A DNA stretch of 59,636 nt from a virus, in the IMG/VR virus record IMGVR_UViG_3300011116_000547, positions 1-59,636 of that record, one strand, 5' to 3'. A program made the translations under genes and the position numbers. Below the pieces are notes generated by a model, which worked only from the letters and a program-made list of their open reading frames with translations, did not search any database and had not been told where the DNA came from. This document shows, piece by piece, positions 1 through 7,196 of the stretch. Numbering within the stretch: the stretch's first letter is position 1; each line of letters starts with the position of its first letter.

Positions 1-127
1 TTAAACAAAAATAAAAAATTTATTTATGGAGAATATCTATTCACAATTGATTGGGCTCATCCAGAACCTAACATCATCGATACTGAACATTCTGAAATTC
101 CCGATCAGCATAAGTGTGCTCATGTAT
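1..127. repeat. Terminal direct repeat, left copy (circular contig overlap)
   Basis: Bases 1-127 are identical to 59510-59636. A 127-base overlap equals a common largest k-mer in de Bruijn assemblers, so this is most simply the closure overlap of a circular assembly rather than a biological terminal repeat. The junction lies inside a gene that reads through without interruption. Confidence 0.95.
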
Positions 128-312
128 TGGCTCTTGATGACGGCAATTTTGCAGCTCAGCCTAATAATCGTATTCTGTGGAGTATTCCTAGCTTTACAAC
201 TTCAACACACTGGCCGGATTATAAAGTGCAAACTACAGAGTGGAATGTTGAAAATAAAAACTGGAAATTAGAAGATACTGATGATATGTTTTATCAAGTG
301 GAGGATAAATGA
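1..312 (+). CDS. Conserved phage protein, 3' part (begins at 59171)
   Basis: C-terminal half of the junction-spanning 216-residue protein. Frame 1 is open from base 1 to the TGA at 310-312. This half contains a polar stretch with DWAHPEPN and ends in an acidic tail (MFYQVEDK). The stop overlaps the next start codon (ATGA), indicating translational coupling with the membrane protein at 309. The function is unknown. Confidence 0.85.
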   Translation, partial: LNKNKKFIYGEYLFTIDWAHPEPNIIDTEHSEIPDQHKCAHVLALDDGNFAAQPNNRILWSIPSFTTSTHWPDYKVQTTEWNVENKNWKLEDTDDMFYQVEDK

Positions 313-659
313 GCAGTGAATTTAAATTAAGTGATCAAACAAGTGTAGCGCTACCTATTAAAAATATAGTTGCTATTGTATCTGCTATTGTTGTAGCAGT
401 GTGGACTTATTTTGGTATTGTTGAAAGGCTTAATAGACTTGAAACTAATGAAAAATTAATGGCACAAGACCTTTTAAAGAAGGCAGAACAAACTCCAAAA
501 AATCAAGAGATGTATATGTTAATTGAATATCAAGCTAAAGCATTAGACAAACACTCTAAACAATTAGAAGAAAACGTTCACACTAAAGTATTAATAGCTC
601 AATTAGAAAAGAAAGTAGATAAACTAGAAAAAGAATTAGATTCATTACGAGGTAAGTAA
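309..659 (+). CDS. Small membrane protein with coiled coil, possible lysis accessory
   Basis: Protein of 116 residues. About 18 polar N-terminal residues precede one hydrophobic helix (roughly 19-40, NIVAIVSAIVVAVWTYFGIV), then a long charged helix with heptad-like Leu spacing that should form a coiled coil. It is the first of a tightly overlapping group leading to glucosaminidase and M15 peptidase genes, so a holin or spanin-like role is plausible. Single-helix membrane proteins with this layout are also common as structural or anti-host factors. The lysis role rests on neighbourhood only. Confidence 0.75.
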   Translation: MSSEFKLSDQTSVALPIKNIVAIVSAIVVAVWTYFGIVERLNRLETNEKLMAQDLLKKAEQTPKNQEMYMLIEYQAKALDKHSKQLEENVHTKVLIAQLEKKVDKLEKELDSLRGK

Positions 660-871
660 TGATTGAAATAGTATTTGCATTATTGATGTACATGAATAAT
701 AAGTTAGAAGGATATTCTCCAAAAAATAATCTTGCAGAATGTTTGGAACAAAAAAGAAAAGTAGAACGAGACCCAGGCACTAATGTAAACTGGAGCTGTA
801 AAGAAGTAAAAGCCATTATAGAAACTGATAAACATGGCGTCAAACGAATTAAAGAAGTTAAACAAGACTAA
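659..871 (+). CDS. Small protein with hydrophobic N-terminus and two Cys
   Basis: Seventy residues. The start overlaps the upstream stop (TAATG). The first 12 residues (MIEIVFALLMYM) are hydrophobic and could be a weak signal or membrane anchor. The rest is polar, with Cys at about residues 28 and 47 that could pair after export. Its place between a membrane protein and the peptidoglycan hydrolases suggests part of the lysis operon. I do not recognise a family. Confidence 0.65.
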   Translation: MIEIVFALLMYMNNKLEGYSPKNNLAECLEQKRKVERDPGTNVNWSCKEVKAIIETDKHGVKRIKEVKQD

Positions 872-924
872 TTGTATTAACAACCTAGCAGTTGGATGCT
901 GCCTCTCAAATTACTGTAAATGTT

Positions 925-1530
925 ATGATAACAAAGATTACGTTAATAAAATATTTGATAGTAGCTCTAGTAGCATTTGTATTAGGTACATTCTTCCCCA
1001 ACCCCGCCGCCAAGAGGAAGGTTCAGGTTGATACGATCAACTGGGCCACAAAACTCGGGTTTGGTATCCCGAGGTTTGAGTACTCAAACAACAAAGAATT
1101 CATCTCTTCTCTCACCAACTGTATCAATTATCTAAATTTCAATATCCCAAGACGACAAAGAGTAAACACAGAACTAATAATAGCGCAGGCTATCGTTGAA
1201 TCTAACTATGGAACATCTCGGTTTGCAAGGGAAGGCCACAATCTGTTTGGTATACGAGTATGGTCGAAAGAAGGTATGTTGCCACATAAACAACCAGATA
1301 CCATAGAATGGAGAGTTAGGGTCTTTAAAAGCAAATGCGAATCTGTTAGATATTACATAGAAATTCTAAATACAAAAAGAGTGTATGCAGAGTTTAGAAA
1401 AATTAGAGAGATCACATTAAATAAAGATCCTATTCTAATGGCAAAAGCTTTAGATAATTTTTCTACAAACAAAGAATACGAAAAACATGTTATTGAAGTT
1501 ATAGTTAAATTAAGAAATGAAACTAAGTGA
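925..1530 (+). CDS. Membrane-anchored glucosaminidase (peptidoglycan hydrolase)
   Basis: Protein of 201 residues when started at ATG 925; an in-frame TTG at 892 would add 11 residues and neither start has a clear Shine-Dalgarno. Residues 7-24 form a single hydrophobic helix, a signal anchor. The rest matches the mannosyl-glycoprotein endo-beta-N-acetylglucosaminidase fold: IIAQAIVESNYGTSRFA (residues 85-101) carries the likely catalytic Glu92, followed by NLFGIRVW. Such enzymes cleave the glycan strands of peptidoglycan. It overlaps the M15 peptidase gene by 14 bases, making a two-enzyme lysis pair. Family assignment is firm; whether it acts at lysis or entry is inferred. Confidence 0.9.
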   Translation: MITKITLIKYLIVALVAFVLGTFFPNPAAKRKVQVDTINWATKLGFGIPRFEYSNNKEFISSLTNCINYLNFNIPRRQRVNTELIIAQAIVESNYGTSRFAREGHNLFGIRVWSKEGMLPHKQPDTIEWRVRVFKSKCESVRYYIEILNTKRVYAEFRKIREITLNKDPILMAKALDNFSTNKEYEKHVIEVIVKLRNETK

Positions 1531-1972
1531 AAATTTTACATTAGATGAATTAACAAAGTCTCAAGAAGCAATAAGACTTGGAATAGATAATACACCAAAC
1601 GATGAGCATATCACTAATTTAATATTACTTTGTAAAAATATTCTTCAACCAATTAGAAATCATTTTAAAATTCCAGTATCAATATCTTCAGGTTACAGAT
1701 CAGCAGCTTTGTGTGAAGCCATAGGTTCATCATCAACGAGTCAACATACCAAGGGACAAGCAGCAGACTTTGAACTGTTTGGCATACATAACAGAGAGGT
1801 TAGTGATTGGATCGTTCAAAATTTAGATTTTGATCAATGTATACTTGAATTCTGGACTCCAAGTGATCCTAATTCTGGATGGATCCATTGCAGTTATAAC
1901 GATGCAGGCAATAGAAAATCTTATTTGAGCGCACAGAAATTAAATGGTAGAGTTGTATACACAGTAATGTAA
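1517..1972 (+). CDS. Peptidase M15A-type endolysin
   Basis: Protein of 151 residues of the D-Ala-D-Ala carboxypeptidase/peptidase M15 family. Visible hallmarks are SISSGYRS (55-62), the zinc motif SQHTKGQAADF with His77 and Asp84, and GWIHCS with His124 as the third ligand. The length fits a single catalytic domain without a cell-wall-binding domain, as usual for phages of Gram-negative hosts. It would cut peptide cross-links. There is no signal peptide, so export needs the holin (candidate at 18157). It overlaps the upstream glucosaminidase, and its stop codon overlaps the next start (TAATG). Confidence 0.93.
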   Translation: MKLSENFTLDELTKSQEAIRLGIDNTPNDEHITNLILLCKNILQPIRNHFKIPVSISSGYRSAALCEAIGSSSTSQHTKGQAADFELFGIHNREVSDWIVQNLDFDQCILEFWTPSDPNSGWIHCSYNDAGNRKSYLSAQKLNGRVVYTVM

Positions 1973-2202
1973 TGCAAAAACTAAAATTTAATTCGTCTAT
2001 GTTTATTGACAATGTACTTGGAATTTGTCCCGAATGTAAAGAAGAAGCATTTCTAGTTGCGATTGTACAAGACTATTATAGATGTACTAATTGTGGCGAA
2101 GATACTAGACAATATGTTAATGGACATATAAAGTATTTAAAAATCAATGATACAGACAAAGATTATATAAAGAAATATGGCAAAAAAAGTAGCGCTCGGT
2201 AA
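1972..2202 (+). CDS. Zinc-ribbon small protein
   Basis: Seventy-six residues with two CxxC knuckles, CPEC near residue 19 and CTNC near residue 38, separated by a short beta-rich stretch: a classic zinc ribbon. The C-terminal third is Lys/Asp/Tyr rich. Its start overlaps the peptidase stop, and its end overlaps the next small basic gene by 26 bases in another frame. The function is unknown; zinc ribbons of this size often bind nucleic acid or RNA polymerase. Confidence 0.8.
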   Translation: MQKLKFNSSMFIDNVLGICPECKEEAFLVAIVQDYYRCTNCGEDTRQYVNGHIKYLKINDTDKDYIKKYGKKSSAR

Positions 2203-2311
2203 CGGCAAGTTTATACAACAAACTAATAAAAAACGTCCTGGGAGACATTCTAAAAGACCTAATAAACGTAATAGTAGAAAACCATATAAAGGTCAGGGTC
2301 GAAAGCAATAG
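2177..2311 (+). CDS. Very basic 44-residue protein
   Basis: Starts at ATG 2177 inside the zinc-ribbon gene and ends at TAG 2309-2311. About a third of the residues are Lys or Arg, with the phrase RPGRHSKRPNKRNSRKP. I recall a similar RPGRHSK-S/R-PNK phrase in short basic proteins of marine phages, which supports it as a real gene. It is probably a nucleic-acid-binding or DNA-condensing peptide. The promoter for the next operon begins directly after its stop. Confidence 0.7.
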   Translation: MAKKVALGNGKFIQQTNKKRPGRHSKRPNKRNSRKPYKGQGRKQ

Positions 2312-2340
2312 TTGACTTCTATAATAATATGGGATAATAT
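2312..2340 (+). promoter_or_regulatory. Sigma70-like promoter for the small-gene operon
   Basis: TTGACT at 2312-2317, 17 bases, TAATAT at 2335-2340. It starts immediately after the stop of the preceding gene and lies about 30 bases before the next start. Other windows here share the same layout (5886, 10970, 52451), which raises confidence. Confidence 0.65.
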
Positions 2341-2371
2341 TCCATATTAAACAACTAACAGAAAGAAAAAA

Positions 2372-2542
2372 ATGACCGATGTAACTAAATATAAAAACGT
2401 ATCTTTATCTAAAGAGACTTATTTAAAAATAGATAAAATACGAAAAGTAATGGTGCCAAATACAGTGATTAGCAGATCTCAAACAGTTAACATATTAGTT
2501 AATGAGAAAGCGAAGGAACTTAATGGCAAACTATCAAAATAA
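2372..2542 (+). CDS. Small ribbon-helix-helix-like DNA-binding protein
   Basis: Fifty-six residues, with GAAAG upstream as a Shine-Dalgarno. The N-terminal half has the pattern of a short beta strand (KNVSLSKETYLKIDKI) followed by two helices, with SRSQTVNILVNE as the likely second helix; this resembles MetJ/Arc or CopG-type ribbon-helix-helix proteins. As first gene after a promoter it could autoregulate that promoter. The assignment is by pattern only. Confidence 0.65.
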   Translation: MTDVTKYKNVSLSKETYLKIDKIRKVMVPNTVISRSQTVNILVNEKAKELNGKLSK

Positions 2543-2861
2543 TTTAAATATGTTTAAGGAAGGAGAAGATTTTCTTCCAGAACAAAAATTATGGAGAGGT
2601 GTTCTTTGTCAAGCTTTGTATGACGCTTTATCTGATTTTAGAAATCAAATGATTACAGATGAAGATAAACAGGATGCAAAATATTGGTTTAGAGACAAAC
2701 CAAAAGACTTTTATACTGTTTGTAGAAATGCGGGCTTTGATCCAAACTATGTACATGAGAAAGTTAAAAAACTTATGAACCTAAAAGCTTTAAATAAATT
2801 AGGTATTGTTTGGAATCATCAAAGAAAAAATAAAATATATAACAATATGGAGTATAAATGA
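2523..2861 (+). CDS. Hypothetical early protein
   Basis: Protein of 112 residues. ATG 2523 is preferred over the in-frame ATG at 2502 because GAAGGAAC lies at proper distance upstream. It is mostly helical and contains ALYDALSDFRNQ, then a DAKYWF phrase, which resembles small phage proteins of unknown role that carry a nucleotide- or DNA-related helical domain. It overlaps the previous gene by 20 bases and the next start by 4 (ATGA). Confidence 0.75.
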   Translation: MANYQNNLNMFKEGEDFLPEQKLWRGVLCQALYDALSDFRNQMITDEDKQDAKYWFRDKPKDFYTVCRNAGFDPNYVHEKVKKLMNLKALNKLGIVWNHQRKNKIYNNMEYK

Positions 2862-3034
2862 GTGGTAAAGCAATATGTCCAGAGTGTAAAGGTAATGGTT
2901 ATATAACTGTTAAATTTCAAAAAGAAAAAGAACCAATACACAAAGACTGTAATTATTGCAATAATCAAGGAGAGATAGTTTTAGATAATAAAAAAATTGA
3001 AAGGTATTTAAACTATTCAAGAATGTTGCAATGA
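2858..3034 (+). CDS. Zinc-knuckle protein, DnaJ-type
   Basis: Fifty-eight residues. CPECKGNGYI (7-16) and CNYCNNQGEI (31-40) are two CxxCxxxGxx repeats as in the DnaJ cysteine-rich domain; together they can bind one zinc ion. The next gene has the same length and layout, so the two look like a tandem duplication. The function is unknown. Confidence 0.8.
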   Translation: MSGKAICPECKGNGYITVKFQKEKEPIHKDCNYCNNQGEIVLDNKKIERYLNYSRMLQ

Positions 3035-3207
3035 GTAATAAGTTAGTATGTCCAAAGTGTGGTGGTAAAAAATATTATTATATTTTTAATTACGACACTA
3101 GAAAAAGGATAATGTTAAACTGTGACTACTGCAAAGCAGAAGGTGAAGTAGAAATAAATGAAGAAACAATTAAGGATTTAACAGATGATGCAGGAGAATT
3201 ACAATGA
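3031..3207 (+). CDS. Zinc-knuckle protein, paralogue of the previous gene
   Basis: Also 58 residues. CPKCGGKKYY (7-16) and CDYCKAEGEV (31-40) occupy the same positions as the knuckles of its neighbour. It overlaps by four bases on each side (ATGA) and so belongs to one translational unit. Probably a diverged duplicate with zinc-binding ability retained. Confidence 0.8.
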   Translation: MSNKLVCPKCGGKKYYYIFNYDTRKRIMLNCDYCKAEGEVEINEETIKDLTDDAGELQ

Positions 3208-3320
3208 CTAAAACAAATTATTTAATGATGATAAAAAAATTAATTGCAGCATATAAAAAGAAATATGATGCACTTGGAAAGGAAAGAAAGAAAAATGGAT
3301 CTAAGAAATCACGAACCTAG
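3204..3320 (+). CDS. Short basic peptide
   Basis: Thirty-eight residues, with 14 Lys or Arg and few acidic residues. It begins with ATGA overlap to the upstream stop and its 3' end overlaps the next mini-gene. It may be a nucleic-acid-binding peptide; the support is gene packing only. Confidence 0.5.
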   Translation: MTKTNYLMMIKKLIAAYKKKYDALGKERKKNGSKKSRT

Positions 3321-3387
3321 TTTTTTAGCTTTAATAATAATTATACTTTGGATTCTATTAATTCTAACTATTATTATATACAAATGA
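3295..3387 (+). CDS. Thirty-residue single-helix membrane peptide
   Basis: Ten polar residues are followed by about 19 almost purely Leu/Ile residues with one Trp, then Tyr-Lys. The stop overlaps the next start (ATGA), and GGAAAGAAAG upstream could serve as a ribosome site. Such mini-membrane peptides are frequent in phage early regions; the target is unknown. Confidence 0.55.
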   Translation: MDLRNHEPSFLALIIIILWILLILTIIIYK

Positions 3388-3950
3388 TTAGAGGAGATAG
3401 TAAAGATTATAATTTATTAGATAATTGGGTTAGAGGATTAAAAGTAAACTCTAAAGATATATTATCTTGTGAAATCGGTGTTAGAGAAGGACTAGGATCC
3501 AAGATCATTATGGATGGTATCAAGGCCAATGGACCACGGACCTACATGCACATTGGAATTGATCCGTATGGTAATTTAAAATATCAACATTACGACAACT
3601 CTCCATCTTACACTGCAGATTATACTAATGAAATGCGATTACAACTTGAGAAAGATTTATCAGAGTATAAAGAATTTAAATTGTTTCATATGACTGATAA
3701 AGAATTTATGCGCCGTTATCCTGAATATGGACCATTTAACTTTGTACATTTTGATGGACCTCATATGACAAGAGATGTTGCAGATGAAGCAATGTTCTTT
3801 GCGCAAAGAAGTATAATTGGAACTAGATTTGTATTTGATGATTATAAAAATTTTCAAATGTCATTAATACAACAGATGTGTTCTTGGTATGGTTTTCAAG
3901 GAATAGATAAAGGAGATAATAAAATATGCCTAGAGAAACAGACACCATAA
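3384..3950 (+). CDS. Putative class I SAM-dependent methyltransferase
   Basis: Protein of 188 residues from ATG 3384, which overlaps the upstream stop; an in-frame TTG at 3348 is less likely. CEIGVREGLGSK (about 32-43) fits methyltransferase motif I (E-x-G-x-x-x-G-x-S), and IGIDPYG fits the following acidic strand that contacts the ribose. NFVHFDGPHM near residue 130 resembles the DFvHIDGdH phrase of the Methyltransf_24 group. The substrate is unknown; sugar or small-molecule targets are as likely as DNA. Confidence 0.7.
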   Translation: MIRGDSKDYNLLDNWVRGLKVNSKDILSCEIGVREGLGSKIIMDGIKANGPRTYMHIGIDPYGNLKYQHYDNSPSYTADYTNEMRLQLEKDLSEYKEFKLFHMTDKEFMRRYPEYGPFNFVHFDGPHMTRDVADEAMFFAQRSIIGTRFVFDDYKNFQMSLIQQMCSWYGFQGIDKGDNKICLEKQTP

Positions 3951-4099
3951 TTAGTTTACCAACTTATAGGCAGTATTGGGTACACACAAAGCCTTATGGT
4001 CATGACATTGTTATTTGGTCTGATACTGGAAAGATTACTATTCAGTGTAAATGGCCTGATATGGAAAGATCTAATAACAACAGAGTTAGAAGAAAATGA
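3926..4099 (+). CDS. Small hypothetical protein
   Basis: Fifty-seven residues. It overlaps the methyltransferase-like gene and ends in a 4-base overlap with the nuclease gene. A beta-rich middle (HDIVIWSDTGKITIQCKW) is followed by a basic tail. There are no recognisable motifs; coding status is supported by packing and start/stop overlaps. Confidence 0.6.
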   Translation: MPRETDTIISLPTYRQYWVHTKPYGHDIVIWSDTGKITIQCKWPDMERSNNNRVRRK

Positions 4100-5025
4100 T
4101 TATAAATATTAATAAATTAACCAATATTAAAAAAATAACTTTTGACTTAACCACAGAAGAAACTTGTATTTATTTTTTATTTCAAATTGATGAAGATACA
4201 CCTCGTTATAACCAGGTAAATGGAAAATATGTTGAAGATAAAAATGGTGCATTTATCATGGATAAAGGACCCAATTTCTTTAAACAAGAACCAAGGACCC
4301 TGGTTTATATAGGTCAAACTAAAAATTTTATGACTCGAATAAATGAACATTATTGGGCAGGAGTAAAAGGAAAAGATAAAAACAAACAAAGTTCAGTTAA
4401 AAAATTTAATTATTTTAGAAAAATAAAAAGCATTAAAGTATTTCAATATGATACAGTTCGTTCACATTATGAAAGAATATTAGTTAGAAAATTTTTACCT
4501 TACTATAATAACGCTTCCGAATTTTCAGAAAACCAAATTAGATTAATTAAAAATAGTAATGGTAGAATCAATCCAAGAGATCTTACAAAACCTTATGTCA
4601 TTAATCTTAAAGATATTATTAAAGCATCTGTTGCTTGGAAAACAGAAGACCCTGAATATCTTAAAAATGAATTTGCCAAACCAGTAACAAAAATGAAACA
4701 ATTAACAAAAATGGAAACACCTAATCAAAAATATTATCCAAAAGATTTATCTTATTACAGATTTAATAAAAAATATAATTTTGGAAAATTTGTTGATGAA
4801 ATTATTATTCCATTTCATAAAAAACAAAGAAAAGCTATTATTGAAGCAAGAGAAAGATTAAATACTTGGATTAAAATATTTGATCCAGAACGCCATAAAC
4901 GTAATGTAGAAAATGCTAAAATAAGAAATAAGAATAGGTATGAAGCTAATAAAGAATTTATTTCGAAAAGACAAAATGAATACAGAAGACTTTTAAAAAA
5001 AATTAATCAACCGGAGTTAATATAA
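4096..5025 (+). CDS. GIY-YIG nuclease-like protein
   Basis: Protein of 309 residues. The N-terminal half carries a degenerate GIY-YIG core: CIYFLF (24-29) replaces GIY, LVYIGQTKNF gives YIG at 71-73, followed by Arg81, His85, Glu126 in SHYERILVRKF and Asn138, in the order of catalytic residues in that fold. An insertion of about 40 residues separates the two halves of the signature. The C-terminal third is very basic and helical (HKRNVENAKIRNKNR), suited to DNA binding. It could be a free-standing homing endonuclease or a repair nuclease. No intron is seen nearby. Confidence 0.75.
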   Translation: MIININKLTNIKKITFDLTTEETCIYFLFQIDEDTPRYNQVNGKYVEDKNGAFIMDKGPNFFKQEPRTLVYIGQTKNFMTRINEHYWAGVKGKDKNKQSSVKKFNYFRKIKSIKVFQYDTVRSHYERILVRKFLPYYNNASEFSENQIRLIKNSNGRINPRDLTKPYVINLKDIIKASVAWKTEDPEYLKNEFAKPVTKMKQLTKMETPNQKYYPKDLSYYRFNKKYNFGKFVDEIIIPFHKKQRKAIIEARERLNTWIKIFDPERHKRNVENAKIRNKNRYEANKEFISKRQNEYRRLLKKINQPELI

Positions 5026-5081
5026 TGGAAATACTTGTTATAAACTTAGTTATTACATTAGCTTTATTTAGTTTACTGTGA
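5025..5081 (+). CDS. Eighteen-residue hydrophobic mini-ORF
   Basis: MEILVINLVITLALFSLL, starting by TAATG overlap with the nuclease stop and ending where the GTG of the lipoprotein gene begins. It is so short that it may serve only to couple translation of the lipoprotein, or it may be a membrane micropeptide. Confidence 0.35.
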   Translation: MEILVINLVITLALFSLL

Positions 5082-5215
5082 GATATATATTTGTATTATT
5101 AATATTAATTGGTTGTTCAAAAGATATTTCTTTTGATCCTACGACTACTATTAGTAAAGAGATAATAAGATTTTTGTATAATGAATCTAACAAAGAGAAA
5201 CCGGTAATGGAATGA
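5078..5215 (+). CDS. Predicted small lipoprotein
   Basis: Forty-five residues, GTG start overlapping the upstream stop. MRYIFVLLILIGC forms a compact signal peptide ending in a lipobox (LIGC, Cys13), so the mature protein would have about 33 residues anchored by lipid. Size and type fit outer spanins (Rz1-like) or superinfection-exclusion lipoproteins. It lies outside the lysis cluster, between two nuclease genes. Its stop overlaps the next start. Confidence 0.65.
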   Translation: MRYIFVLLILIGCSKDISFDPTTTISKEIIRFLYNESNKEKPVME

Positions 5216-5889
5216 AGTGGAATAAACGATTTAATTATCCCGCAAGTTCAAGGTCCTTGATTAATGATGAAAGGCATTATGAATTGGGAAAAGAAAAACT
5301 TCCGTCTGTGACAACGATACTACAAGCAACACAAACGGATGAAAAACGTGCAGCATTAGACGCATGGAAGGCACGAGTTGGCATGGATGAAGCAACACGG
5401 ACCAAGGACCAAGCAGCTGAAAGAGGCACAGCTATGCACAGGATATTAGAAAGTTATATACTAGGTCAAAATCATTTAGATTTAACTGACATAGGTCAAA
5501 ATGCTCATACCATGGCAAAACAAATCATTGATAATGGTTTAAAAGATTTAACTGAAATATGGGGATCTGAAGTTACTATTCACTACCCAGGATTGTATGC
5601 TGGCGCAACTGATTTAGCGGGTATTTATAATGGGTCGGAAAGTATAATAGACTTTAAACAGAGTAACAAGCCCAAAAGAAAGGAATGGATTACTGACTAT
5701 TTCCTACAATTAGGAGCGTATGCGATGGGTCATAACACTGTATATGGTACCAAAATAGACAGAGGTGTTGTCCTAATGTGTACAAAAGACAACCTTTTTC
5801 AACGTTTTGAAGTTGAAGGTAATGAGTTTGTTAATTACCAACATGAATTCTTAAGAAGAGTAGATCAATATTATAAAAATAAGATTTGA
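5212..5889 (+). CDS. PD-(D/E)XK exonuclease, RecB/Cas4-like
   Basis: Protein of 225 residues. The motif series of RecB-type nucleases is present: RGTAMH with His76, GLYAGATDLAGIY with Asp134, IIDFKQSNK with Asp147 and Lys149, and later YFLQLGAYAMG (the QxxxY-type helix). The length matches phage single-domain exonucleases. It probably processes double-strand DNA ends in recombination or degrades host DNA. It is in the early operon and its stop codon sits inside the next promoter. Confidence 0.85.
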   Translation: MKWNKRFNYPASSRSLINDERHYELGKEKLPSVTTILQATQTDEKRAALDAWKARVGMDEATRTKDQAAERGTAMHRILESYILGQNHLDLTDIGQNAHTMAKQIIDNGLKDLTEIWGSEVTIHYPGLYAGATDLAGIYNGSESIIDFKQSNKPKRKEWITDYFLQLGAYAMGHNTVYGTKIDRGVVLMCTKDNLFQRFEVEGNEFVNYQHEFLRRVDQYYKNKI

Positions 5890-5914
5890 CATAATCTCCC
5901 AGATTTGATATTAT
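5886..5914 (+). promoter_or_regulatory. Sigma70-like promoter
   Basis: TTGACA at 5886-5891 overlapping the exonuclease stop, 17 bases, TATTAT at 5909-5914. GAAAGGAAATAAAACT follows as ribosome site of the gene at 5939. Confidence 0.75.
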
Positions 5915-5938
5915 TATAGTTAGAAAGGAAATAAAACT

Positions 5939-6124
5939 ATGATGTGTATAAACTGTGAAGGTAAAGGTTATCTTGATGATGTTGTTTCAATAGGTGTTTC
6001 TGAAGGAGACTCTTATTTGGAACCTCATGTTGAGAGATGTGATGAATGTCAAGTGTTTGCTAATGATAAAGAAGCATTGAAAGAAACTATTAACCAGGAG
6101 ATGATTAATGAAGCTGCCGTTTAG
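5939..6124 (+). CDS. Small cysteine-knuckle protein
   Basis: Sixty-one residues. CINCEGKGYLD at the N-terminus is a DnaJ-type knuckle like those at 2858 and 3031, and CDEC near residue 34 is the second half. The protein is acidic overall. It is first gene after the 5886 promoter, and overlaps the next gene by 17 bases. Confidence 0.75.
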   Translation: MMCINCEGKGYLDDVVSIGVSEGDSYLEPHVERCDECQVFANDKEALKETINQEMINEAAV

Positions 6125-6461
6125 TTTATGGTCTGATGATGTTGGTAAGAAAGTTTATAGAGTAACTAAAACCTATCATTTAACTATTGAACAATATGTA
6201 AAAGCAAATAACGAAGATGAAGCCTTTGATATTAGTTTAGATAAAGGTGGAATTAACTTTGACAGAATAGATAAGCTTATAACTAATGAAGACTTTCAAT
6301 TCTGTGAAACAACTTATGTTGATGCTGAACCAGGAGACACTGACATTGAGTATAAAGGTACGATTATCAAAGAAGATGATGATATTAAATGTGATTACTT
6401 TGAACCGGAAAATAAAGACACTGTAGTTCCATTTAATAAACAATTTGGGAGACATGTATGA
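6108..6461 (+). CDS. Acidic hypothetical protein
   Basis: Protein of 117 residues, strongly acidic, beginning inside the upstream gene with CAGGAG as ribosome site. It contains KVYRVTKTYHLTIEQYVKAN near residue 15, similar to small phage proteins with an alternating beta pattern. No catalytic motifs. An acidic DNA-mimic or inhibitor role is possible but only a guess. Confidence 0.7.
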   Translation: MKLPFSLWSDDVGKKVYRVTKTYHLTIEQYVKANNEDEAFDISLDKGGINFDRIDKLITNEDFQFCETTYVDAEPGDTDIEYKGTIIKEDDDIKCDYFEPENKDTVVPFNKQFGRHV

Positions 6462-6679
6462 TGCACTTATTTAGAGCACCTAAAACTTCTGTATATATTT
6501 ACAAAGTTAGAGGAAAGAATATCTTTGGATGTTTAAAATTTAAAACAAAAGTAAAAACTGTTGAAGATATGTTTAATGAACTTAAAGCTGTTAAAGAAAC
6601 TTTAAGAAAAAAATATAAAACTAAAAAAATATCTATTATGAAAGATACGACAGGAAATAAAGAATGGATGGCTGTATGA
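6458..6679 (+). CDS. Small basic hypothetical protein
   Basis: Seventy-three residues; an ATGATG start overlaps the upstream stop. The N-terminal half is beta-rich and the C-terminal half is a Lys-rich helix followed by KISIMKDTTGNKEWMAV, which looks like a strand-turn-strand ending. The function is unknown. Confidence 0.65.
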   Translation: MMHLFRAPKTSVYIYKVRGKNIFGCLKFKTKVKTVEDMFNELKAVKETLRKKYKTKKISIMKDTTGNKEWMAV

Positions 6680-6711
6680 AAAATAAAAAACTTAATTACT
6701 TTTATGGATAA
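6676..6711 (+). CDS. Eleven-codon coupling mini-ORF
   Basis: Starts with ATGA overlap on the upstream stop and ends with a TAA that lies within the first codons of the gene at 6704. That gene has no Shine-Dalgarno, so re-initiation after this mini-ORF would explain its translation. Confidence 0.3.
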   Translation: MKNKKLNYFYG

Positions 6712-6892
6712 AGAAAAGAAAGTTTTAAAATTAATAAAAGATATAAAAAGTCCAAGACTACGAGCGGAAATTAGAAAGGATTTTATGAAACTAGTAGAAC
6801 TTAAAAGAAAGAAAGCAGAACTTGATTCTGCAGCATTTGATGAAGCTTTATCAAAACATAATATAAAATTTAAATCAACTAAACTACACTAA
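6704..6892 (+). CDS. Small helical charged protein
   Basis: Sixty-two residues, almost entirely helical with alternating Lys and Glu/Asp, no membrane segment. There is no ribosome site upstream; translation may be coupled to the 11-codon frame that ends inside its start. The function is unknown. Confidence 0.6.
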   Translation: MDKEKKVLKLIKDIKSPRLRAEIRKDFMKLVELKRKKAELDSAAFDEALSKHNIKFKSTKLH

Positions 6893-6901
6893 GGAGGAAA
6901 C

Positions 6902-7183
6902 ATGGATGTAAATAAAGATAGAAATGTAGAATTTATAAGTATTCAAGATGATATTTATAAATTTATTAGAGAAACTCAATTAAGAATGTCAAAAAATGGA
7001 TTTTCTGATCCTGTCGAAAGCTATGCTATATTTTTTGTAATATTGTGGCATGAAGTAGAAGCATTTATTAAGTTTATTGAAAAAACTAAGAAAAAAGATT
7101 TAACGGAAGTTAGAGAACATTTAAGATATAAAATTGAAGAGGTTATGGATGGTAATGGACCACCATCTATTAAATTTAACTAA
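6902..7183 (+). CDS. Hypothetical early protein
   Basis: Ninety-three residues with an excellent ribosome site (AAGGAGGAAAC). Helical; residues 40-58 (YAIFFVILWHEVEAFIKFI) are hydrophobic with acidic residues, more likely an amphipathic core helix than a membrane span. The function is unknown. Confidence 0.7.
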   Translation: MDVNKDRNVEFISIQDDIYKFIRETQLRMSKNGFSDPVESYAIFFVILWHEVEAFIKFIEKTKKKDLTEVREHLRYKIEEVMDGNGPPSIKFN

Positions 7184-7196
7184 CAAAGGAGGAAAG

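Noticed and set aside
1-127. Biological direct terminal repeat
   Set aside because: 127 bases is shorter than most T7-like repeats, matches an assembly k-mer and splits an intact gene, so an assembly overlap is more likely.
4096-5025. Intron-encoded homing endonuclease
   Set aside because: The flanking genes are intact and overlap it directly; no interrupted gene or group I intron core was seen.
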